Shown: piece after piece, positions 59,100 to 64,000 of the stretch
How positions within the stretch are numbered: position 1 is the stretch's first letter
How the letters are laid out: the number at the start of each line of letters is the position of its first letter
Source of the DNA: an uncultured Nitrosomonadales bacterium
Lineage (GTDB): Bacteria; Pseudomonadota; Gammaproteobacteria; Burkholderiales; Methylophilaceae
Reading direction: 5' to 3'
Assembly: GCA_913048465.1 (NCBI GenBank)
Contig: CAJWVO010000001.1
Location: 1-64,000 of the forward strand
DNA: 64,000 bases
Notes under the pieces: generated by a model
Database searches by the model: none
Told to the model about the DNA's origin: nothing
What the model saw: only the letters and a program-made list of their open reading frames with translations
Program-made: the position numbers and the translations under genes

Positions 59100-59651
59100 A
59101 TGGCTCAAGATTACCGAACAAAAAAAGAAATCAATCAAACTCAAGCTTTATTTACTAATGGTTTATTCATCGGTGTGCTGTTAGGAATTTTATTATCCAT
59201 TGGAGTAACCCTATTCATTACTAGCGGTAAGTCTCCATTTGTTCTCAAAGATACGGAAGGAGCATGTATTGAGATTAATTCTGCCTTTGGTGACGAGGAC
59301 GTTATTGCCATTGACGAAGATGCATCTTTTGATTTTTATGAAAATTTACCTGAAAGCCAGGAAACTTACAGCATAAATACCCCAGCTAAAATCAATGACG
59401 ACAGAGCAATTCAATATTACTTGCAGGTGGGTGCCTTTTCTGAAGAATCACAGGCAGATAATCTAAAAGCTAAACTCGCGCTAATGAGTTATGAATCAGT
59501 CATCATGTCAGCAAGAATTGGTGATGACACATTTCACAGAGTGAGCGTTGGCCCCTATGAAGATATGGATGAAGCAAAAAAAATTCGTGAAAATCTGATA
59601 AAAGAAGGATTTAAGGCGAACTTAATCAAGCTCACTAAGCCAAAAGATTAA
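59100..59651 (+). CDS. SPOR domain-containing membrane protein (FtsN-like)
   Basis: A 183-residue bitopic protein. A cytoplasmic N-terminus leads into one membrane helix (GLFIGVLLGILLSIGVTLFI), an acidic linker and a C-terminal SPOR domain (YYLQVGAFSEESQADNLKAKLALM to YEDMDEAKKIRENLIKEGFKANLIK). SPOR domains bind denuded peptidoglycan at the division site. The position after argS matches FtsN-like genes. Confidence 0.9.
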   Translation: MAQDYRTKKEINQTQALFTNGLFIGVLLGILLSIGVTLFITSGKSPFVLKDTEGACIEINSAFGDEDVIAIDEDASFDFYENLPESQETYSINTPAKINDDRAIQYYLQVGAFSEESQADNLKAKLALMSYESVIMSARIGDDTFHRVSVGPYEDMDEAKKIRENLIKEGFKANLIKLTKPKD

Positions 59652-59677
59652 GTTATAAATTATTTTAAGGAATCACA

Positions 59678-60301
59678 ATGAAAAAAATATTTTTTCTATT
59701 TTGTTTGTTTATTTTTCAATTTTCTCATGCCGTTGATCCGCAGTTAAATGTTAACTTCAAACCGACAAAAGAAAAAATTGCGACAGAAGCCAGTGACAAG
59801 ATTGAAGTTGTTGAAATGTTTTGGTATGGCTGTGGGCACTGTTATTCTTTGGAGCCTGAATTAAAAAAATGGCAAGCGTCCCTACCAAAAGATGTTGTAT
59901 TCAAAAAAATTCCGGCCGTGCCAAGAAGAGACTGGATACCCATGGCAAGAGCATATTACGCAATGGAGTCGCTTGGCGTTTTGGATGACCTGCATAGCAA
60001 AATTTTTGAAGCCATTCACAAAGACAAAACTCTCAGTCCAGTCGATGAAGCCGGCGCAATCAAATGGATCGCATCCAACGCTAAATTAGATACCGATAAA
60101 GTGAAAGCTGCATTCAAGTCATTTTCAATGGAAGCGAAACTAAAGAAGGCGAATCAAATGTTTCGAAGTGCTGGAGCGACTGGGGTCCCGACCCTAATCA
60201 TTAATGGTTCGTACATCACCTCATCCACAATGGCAGGCGGGCCCAAAAATGCAATCGATGTTACTAACGGTATTATTGATTCAATTCGATCACAACAATA
60301 A
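59678..60301 (+). CDS. dsbA: Thiol:disulfide interchange protein DsbA
   Basis: A 207-residue periplasmic oxidant. The signal MKKIFFLFCLFIFQFSHA is followed by the active site Cys52-Gly-His-Cys55 in FWYGCGHCYSLEPE and the cis-Pro motif ATGVPTLIING. The CGHC dipeptide (not CPHC) is usual in betaproteobacterial DsbA. Its substrates could include LptD and cytochrome biogenesis proteins. It is followed by an SDR gene. Confidence 0.95.
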   Translation: MKKIFFLFCLFIFQFSHAVDPQLNVNFKPTKEKIATEASDKIEVVEMFWYGCGHCYSLEPELKKWQASLPKDVVFKKIPAVPRRDWIPMARAYYAMESLGVLDDLHSKIFEAIHKDKTLSPVDEAGAIKWIASNAKLDTDKVKAAFKSFSMEAKLKKANQMFRSAGATGVPTLIINGSYITSSTMAGGPKNAIDVTNGIIDSIRSQQ

Positions 60302-60307
60302 AATCGA

Positions 60308-61072
60308 TTGATTAAAAAAATTTTTATTACAGGTGCCTCCTCAGGATTAGGCTGGGCCCTTGCAAAAGGGTATGACTCTGAAAATAACATCTTAGGATTA
60401 GTTGGTCGTAATAAAAAAAAATTACTGAAATTACAAAAAGAGCTTAACTGTCGCTCACAAGTAATGGTTGCCGATGTCGTAAAACCTTCTTCAATGCAAA
60501 TAGCAGCAAATACGTTTAAAAAAAAATACGGCTCTCCAGACATCATCATAGCCAATGCTGGGGTAAGTTCAGGAACACTGGCATCAAAAAAAGAAGATCT
60601 AGAAGTTATTCACAAGATTTTTCAAATAAATTTCCATGGGGTATTGAACACATTTAATCCATTTATGGATGACCTATTAAAAAGTAAACAAGGGCAGTTA
60701 GTGGCTATTGCTTCTGTTGCTGGAATCAGGGGACTTCCAGGTGCCGGGGCTTACAGTGCATCAAAGTCAGCACTGATTAACTATATGGAAAGTATACGAG
60801 TTGAACTAAAAAAATTTAATATTCACGTCACTACAATTTCACCTGGCTATATAAAAACTCCCATGACAAAAATTAATACATACCCCATGCCTTTTTTAAT
60901 TGATGCAGATTTGGCAGCAACCAAAATAATCCATATTATTGACAAGAAAAAATCTCATGCCATTCTGCCATGGCAAATGTCTCTGGTTGCAAAAATTATG
61001 CATATATTGCCCAATTACCTTTGGGATTTGTTAACAAAAAATGGACCTAAAAAGAAAAGGAATATTTTATAA
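60308..61072 (+). CDS. Short-chain dehydrogenase/reductase
   Basis: A 254-residue classical SDR. The NAD(P) loop is FITGASSGLGWALAKG, followed by IANAGVSSG, and the catalytic Ser-Tyr-Lys lies in VAIASVAGIRG and GAYSASKSALINY. C-terminal residues after ISPGYIKTPM include a hydrophobic stretch near IMHILPNYLWDLL, so membrane association is possible. It starts at TTG six bases after dsbA. Substrate unknown. Confidence 0.9.
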   Translation: MIKKIFITGASSGLGWALAKGYDSENNILGLVGRNKKKLLKLQKELNCRSQVMVADVVKPSSMQIAANTFKKKYGSPDIIIANAGVSSGTLASKKEDLEVIHKIFQINFHGVLNTFNPFMDDLLKSKQGQLVAIASVAGIRGLPGAGAYSASKSALINYMESIRVELKKFNIHVTTISPGYIKTPMTKINTYPMPFLIDADLAATKIIHIIDKKKSHAILPWQMSLVAKIMHILPNYLWDLLTKNGPKKKRNIL

Positions 61073-61079
61073 AAACATA

Positions 61080-61107
61080 TTATATAAATTTATATAATGT
61101 TATATAA
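61080..61107 (+). repeat. Three helically phased TTATATAA octamers before cioA
   Basis: TTATATAA occurs at 61080-61087, 61090-61097 and 61100-61107, each exactly 10 bases apart (one helical turn). The first two lie in a perfect 20-bp palindrome ATTATATAAATTTATATAAT (61079-61098). They end two bases before the cioA start. It could be an operator array, a promoter region or a bendable element. AT-richness makes some repetition likely by chance. Confidence 0.6.
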
Positions 61108-61109
61108 TA

Positions 61110-62489
61110 ATGCACATGTTTGAAGCCATCGATTTAGCTCGTTTTCAGTTTGCCTTTGTGGTAAGTTTCCATATTATTTTTCCTGCCTTTACTATTGGGC
61201 TAGCGTCTTATCTTGCCGTACTGGAGGCACTTTGGTTATGGAAAAAAGACGATCGCTATCTAAAATTATTTAATTATTGGTTAAAGATTTTTGCTATTGC
61301 CTTTGGTATGGGAGTTGTTTCAGGAATAGTGATGAGCTATCAATTTGGGACAAACTGGTCTGTATTTTCTGATAAAACTGGACCCGTTTTAGGGCCTTTG
61401 ATGGGATACGAAGTTTTATCTGCCTTCTTTCTAGAAGCCGGATTTTTAGGAATTATGTTGTTCGGTATGAACAAAGTGGGTAAAAAACTCCATTTTTTTG
61501 CAACCCTGATGGTAGCATTTGGAACATTTTTCTCAGCATTCTGGATCCTGTCTGTTAATAGCTGGATGCATACCCCAGCAGGATTTAGCATCAATGATGT
61601 TGGTCAATTTGTTCCAGAAAATTGGATTGAAATTATATTTAATCCATCTTTCCCATATCGGTTAACTCACATGCTAATGGCTGCCTACTTAACAACAGCT
61701 TTTGTTGTAGGCGCAGTAGGTGCATGGCATCTCTTAAAAAATAACAAAAATTTATGTGCACGCACCATGTTATCCATGGCCATGTGGATGGCTGCAGTTG
61801 TTGCTCCATTGCAGCTAATTGCCGGTGATATGCACGGCCTTAACACTTTAGAATACCAACCAGCCAAAATTGCAGCCATAGAAGGTCACTATGAAACAAA
61901 AAAGGGTGCTCCACTGATATTATTTGGAATCCCTGATGACGAAGCCATGGAAATAAATTCTATTGTTGAAATACCAAAATTAGGAAGCATGATATTAAAA
62001 CATGATTTCGATGCAGAAATTAAAGGCCTAAAAGATTTTCCAGCAGATGAAATCCCTCCAGCAGAAATCATTTTTTGGTCTTTCCGCATCATGGTTGGAA
62101 TCGGCATGGCCATGATTGCTTTGGGTTTATGGAGTTTATTCTTAAGATGGAAAGATAAATTTTATTCAACCAAACTCTTTCATATTGTTTGCATGATCAT
62201 GGGTCCAGCAGGCTTTATTGCTGTCATTGCCGGTTGGATCACGACCGAGGTTGGGAGACAACCATTCACTGTATATGGAATGTTAAAAACCATTGATTCT
62301 GTATCACCAATTGATGCTCCTGCTGTAGCAACCTCCTTGCTTGTTTTCATAGTGACGTACTTCCTAGTATTTGGCGCTGGAACTTATTATATTTTTAAAC
62401 AGTTTTCCATTAACCCTGACATAGATAAAGATCAAACAAAAAAAGTTGGTTCTTTGGGTGTTTCATTAAAGTTGTTTGATAAAGCATGA
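61110..62489 (+). CDS. cioA: Cytochrome bd-type (CIO) ubiquinol oxidase subunit I
   Basis: A 459-residue integral membrane oxidase subunit. It starts MHMFEAIDLARFQFAFVVSFHIIFPAFTIGLASYLAV. The Q-loop is short (GLNTLEYQPAKIAAIEGHY), as in the cyanide-insensitive CIO branch rather than E. coli CydA. GWITTEVGRQPFTVYG is present near the C-terminus. Start is ATG 61110 or 61116; the second aligns better with CioA. A helically phased repeat sits directly upstream. cioB overlaps by four bases. Confidence 0.95.
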   Translation: MHMFEAIDLARFQFAFVVSFHIIFPAFTIGLASYLAVLEALWLWKKDDRYLKLFNYWLKIFAIAFGMGVVSGIVMSYQFGTNWSVFSDKTGPVLGPLMGYEVLSAFFLEAGFLGIMLFGMNKVGKKLHFFATLMVAFGTFFSAFWILSVNSWMHTPAGFSINDVGQFVPENWIEIIFNPSFPYRLTHMLMAAYLTTAFVVGAVGAWHLLKNNKNLCARTMLSMAMWMAAVVAPLQLIAGDMHGLNTLEYQPAKIAAIEGHYETKKGAPLILFGIPDDEAMEINSIVEIPKLGSMILKHDFDAEIKGLKDFPADEIPPAEIIFWSFRIMVGIGMAMIALGLWSLFLRWKDKFYSTKLFHIVCMIMGPAGFIAVIAGWITTEVGRQPFTVYGMLKTIDSVSPIDAPAVATSLLVFIVTYFLVFGAGTYYIFKQFSINPDIDKDQTKKVGSLGVSLKLFDKA

Positions 62490-63484
62490 GTATCGAATTA
62501 ATTTGGGCCATTATTTTGTGTTTTGCCATCTTTGCCTATGTTGTACTGGATGGGTTTGATCTCGGAATCGGCATCAACTATCCTTTCATATCATCCAAAT
62601 GGGAAAGAGATATCGCTATGAATACCGTTGCACCCATTTGGGATGGAAATGAAACATGGCTTATTCTAGGTGGTGGTGGTTTATTTGCCGCTTTTCCATT
62701 AGCTTATAGCGTAGTTCTTCCAGCGCTGTATGTGCCATTAACTGCCATGCTAATTGGTCTGATTTTAAGGGGTGTTGCTTTTGAATTCAGATGGAAGGAT
62801 AAAAGCAAAACTCAGATTTGGGATAAGGCTTTTATAATCGGTTCGATTACAGCTACATTTTTTCAAGGTGTAGCACTCGGAGCTTTTCTTCAAGGAATAC
62901 CAATTGAAGGTCGATCATTCAATGGAGATTGGTGGCACTGGCTCACACCATTTTCAATTTTCACTGGGATTGCGCTGATCTTTGGTTATGGTCTACTTGG
63001 ATCAACTTGGCTTATTTATAAAACAGAAAATAAAACAAAACGTCATATGCAATTTTTAGGCAAACGATTTTTTATTCTAACTCTCGTTATGATTTTAATT
63101 GTTAGCCTGTGGACACCTTATTTACACCCTGAGTATTTTCATAAGTGGTTTAGTTACCCTCGAATTCTTTATGTACTGCCTGTGCCATTGTTAGTTTTAA
63201 TTGCCACTGTATTTTGTTTTAGAGCATTAATTAAAAACTATGATTTTCAACCTTTTCTGTGGAGCATAGTATTATTTTTGCTATCGTTTATTGGTTTGAT
63301 GATTAGTATTTACCCCAACATCGTTCCACCAGGGCTTGATATTTGGCAGGCTGCAGCCCCTAAAAAAAGTTTACAATTCTTATTGATAGGCGTTCTAATT
63401 TTTATACCTATCATCATCGCTTACACTTCTTTTACTTATTGGGTTTTTCGTGGCAAAACCAAACCCAATGAAAGCTATCATTAA
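62486..63484 (+). CDS. cioB: Cytochrome bd-type (CIO) ubiquinol oxidase subunit II
   Basis: A 332-residue membrane partner of CioA. The N-terminus has the invariant YVVLDGFDLGIG, and PIWDGNETWLILGGGGLFAAFPLAYS follows. It has about eight helices. It overlaps cioA by four bases (ATGA). The oxidase passes electrons from quinol to oxygen without proton pumping and favours low oxygen or sulfide/cyanide stress. Confidence 0.96.
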   Translation: MSIELIWAIILCFAIFAYVVLDGFDLGIGINYPFISSKWERDIAMNTVAPIWDGNETWLILGGGGLFAAFPLAYSVVLPALYVPLTAMLIGLILRGVAFEFRWKDKSKTQIWDKAFIIGSITATFFQGVALGAFLQGIPIEGRSFNGDWWHWLTPFSIFTGIALIFGYGLLGSTWLIYKTENKTKRHMQFLGKRFFILTLVMILIVSLWTPYLHPEYFHKWFSYPRILYVLPVPLLVLIATVFCFRALIKNYDFQPFLWSIVLFLLSFIGLMISIYPNIVPPGLDIWQAAAPKKSLQFLLIGVLIFIPIIIAYTSFTYWVFRGKTKPNESYH

Positions 63485-63577
63485 TTGAAAAAAATAATTT
63501 ACTTTATTTTTATTTGGATTTTATCTGTGGGGTTTATTTCTCTGATTGGATATTTAATTAAACTATTGATTAAATAG
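63485..63577 (+). CDS. DUF2474-like single-helix peptide of the CIO oxidase
   Basis: A 30-residue ORF not in the track. It starts with TTG directly after the cioB stop: MKKIIYFIFIWILSVGFISL then IGYLIKLLIK. It has one membrane helix with the W-x3-V/S pattern seen in DUF2474 peptides that follow cioB in Pseudomonas and betaproteobacteria. By analogy with CydX, it may stabilise the oxidase. Position and hydrophobic pattern are the main evidence. Confidence 0.75.
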   Translation: MKKIIYFIFIWILSVGFISLIGYLIKLLIK

Positions 63578-63796
63578 TTATAAATCTAAATCAATATTTT
63601 TTACCGAATTCAAAAATTGAGGCTTAAATTTTGTTTTAGTCTTACCTTTTGTAATGGACACTTTTGAATTATTGTTAAGCTTGTCAGATTTCTGATCCAT
63701 TTCTTTAAATGCATAAATGATTGAATATAGCGCAATTAAAAATGAAAGGATAAGTATTAATGATAATAAAGGTAAAGATAACTCCATATCAACCAT
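63578..63796 (-). CDS. Hypothetical single-helix protein coupled to pntB
   Basis: A 72-residue protein with one N-terminal helix (LPLLSLILILSFLIALYSIIYAF) and a basic tail (SKVSITKGKTKTKFKPQ). Not recognised. Its start shares one base with the pntB stop (TAATG on the minus strand), which suggests translation coupling. ATG 63787 is an alternative. It converges on the cio operon, ending next to the DUF2474-like gene. Confidence 0.6.
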   Translation of the reverse strand: MVDMELSLPLLSLILILSFLIALYSIIYAFKEMDQKSDKLNNNSKVSITKGKTKTKFKPQFLNSVKNIDLDL

Positions 63797-64000
63797 TATA
63801 AATCGTCTACAGCTTTTATTAAATCTTCAACGCACTCTTTTGCATCGCCCAAGAACATCATTGTTTTATCATCATAAAATAGCTCATTATCAAGTCCCGC
63901 ATAACCAACTCCCATTGTTCTCTTATTAACAATAATCGTTTTTGCTTTTTGTGCCTCCAAGATAGGCATCCCGTAGATTGCTGTCCCTGGCTTTTTAGCT
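63796..64000 (-). CDS. pntB: NAD(P) transhydrogenase beta subunit, C-terminal fragment cut by window edge
   Basis: A reading frame not in the track, open to the window end. The decoded C-terminus reads AKKPGTAIYGMPILEAQKA, then IVNKRTMGVGYAGLDNELF and MMFLGDAKECVEDLIKAV. These match the NADP-binding domain III of PntB (GMPVLEV, K.SM..GYAG..N.LF, LFGDAK). The membrane transhydrogenase uses the proton gradient to make NADPH from NADH. Upstream pntA lies outside the window. Confidence 0.95.
   Translation of the reverse strand, partial: AKKPGTAIYGMPILEAQKAKTIIVNKRTMGVGYAGLDNELFYDDKTMMFLGDAKECVEDLIKAVDDL

Overview
The window is a gene-dense, AT-rich stretch of a bacterial chromosome, almost certainly from a Gram-negative proteobacterium. 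Gene content points to a streamlined betaproteobacterial methylotroph (Methylophilaceae, possibly the marine OM43 type). The supporting genes are a PqqA peptide gene, a quinoprotein-relay type metallohydrolase, the split class II ribonucleotide reductase nrdJa/nrdJb, the TorF-like porin-glnK-amtB operon and a CioAB-type oxidase. The taxonomic call is inference from gene content. No 16S, methanol dehydrogenase or tRNA gene lies in the window. No mobile element, prophage, CRISPR array or plasmid function is seen, and no gap exceeds 300 bases.

Layout, left to right. 1-6.5 kb (+): truncated gshB, then an apbE / NusG-domain-II / Gx-transporter cassette, a missed lptM-like lipoprotein gene, lysA, ispH, nudB and nadA. 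6.5-13 kb (-): a thioredoxin-like ferredoxin, tonB-like gene, mpl, metH and ubiK. 13-15.8 kb (+): porin, glnK and amtB behind a near-perfect sigma-54 promoter and closed by a strong terminator. 15.9-20.2 kb (+): an LTA-synthase-like phosphotransferase overlapping an unusual 731-residue protein with an LPS-kinase-like C-terminus, then an orphan pqqA gene absent from the ORF track. 20.2-28 kb (-): mltA, apaG, thiG, thiS, a dienelactone hydrolase, a small Cys-rich protein, a lipoprotein and serine protease pair, then nrdJb and nrdJa under predicted NrdR boxes. 28.2-32.1 kb: waaA (+) facing isochorismatase, tolC-like and pcm-like genes (-). 32.1-36 kb (+): a TPP riboswitch, thiC, uppP and mutY. 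36-38.5 kb: GNAT, DoxX, a quinoprotein-linked metallohydrolase and cytochrome b561. 38.5-42.2 kb (+): a three-gene cluster that reads as glucosylglycerate synthesis and recycling. 42.2-45 kb (+): a radical SAM protein, DUF485 and an acetate-type permease. 45-54.9 kb (-): hemE, gltD, gltB, hemL, thiE and thiD. 55-61 kb: a small acidic lipoprotein, priA (-), argS, a SPOR protein, dsbA and an SDR. 61.1-63.6 kb (+): cioA, cioB and a 30-residue DUF2474-like peptide. The right edge holds the pntB C-terminus (-) and a coupled small membrane protein.

How it fits together. Nitrogen assimilation is represented by sigma-54-driven glnK-amtB with a porin, and by GOGAT. Thiamine synthesis is spread over three loci, of which only thiC has a riboswitch. 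Two enzymes need cobalamin (MetH, NrdJ), with no cobalamin synthesis genes nearby. Redox and envelope functions include ApbE flavinylation, a CIO-type oxidase, PntB, DsbA, Mpl, UppP, MltA, WaaA and TonB. Many neighbours overlap by 4-30 bases, and several starts are TTG or GTG. The items most worth a second look are the orphan pqqA, the glucosylglycerate cassette, the apbE/NusG-II/Gx cassette, the glycosidase-like/LPS-kinase fusion, and three regulatory elements: sigma-54, NrdR, and a helically phased TTATATAA triplet before cioA.
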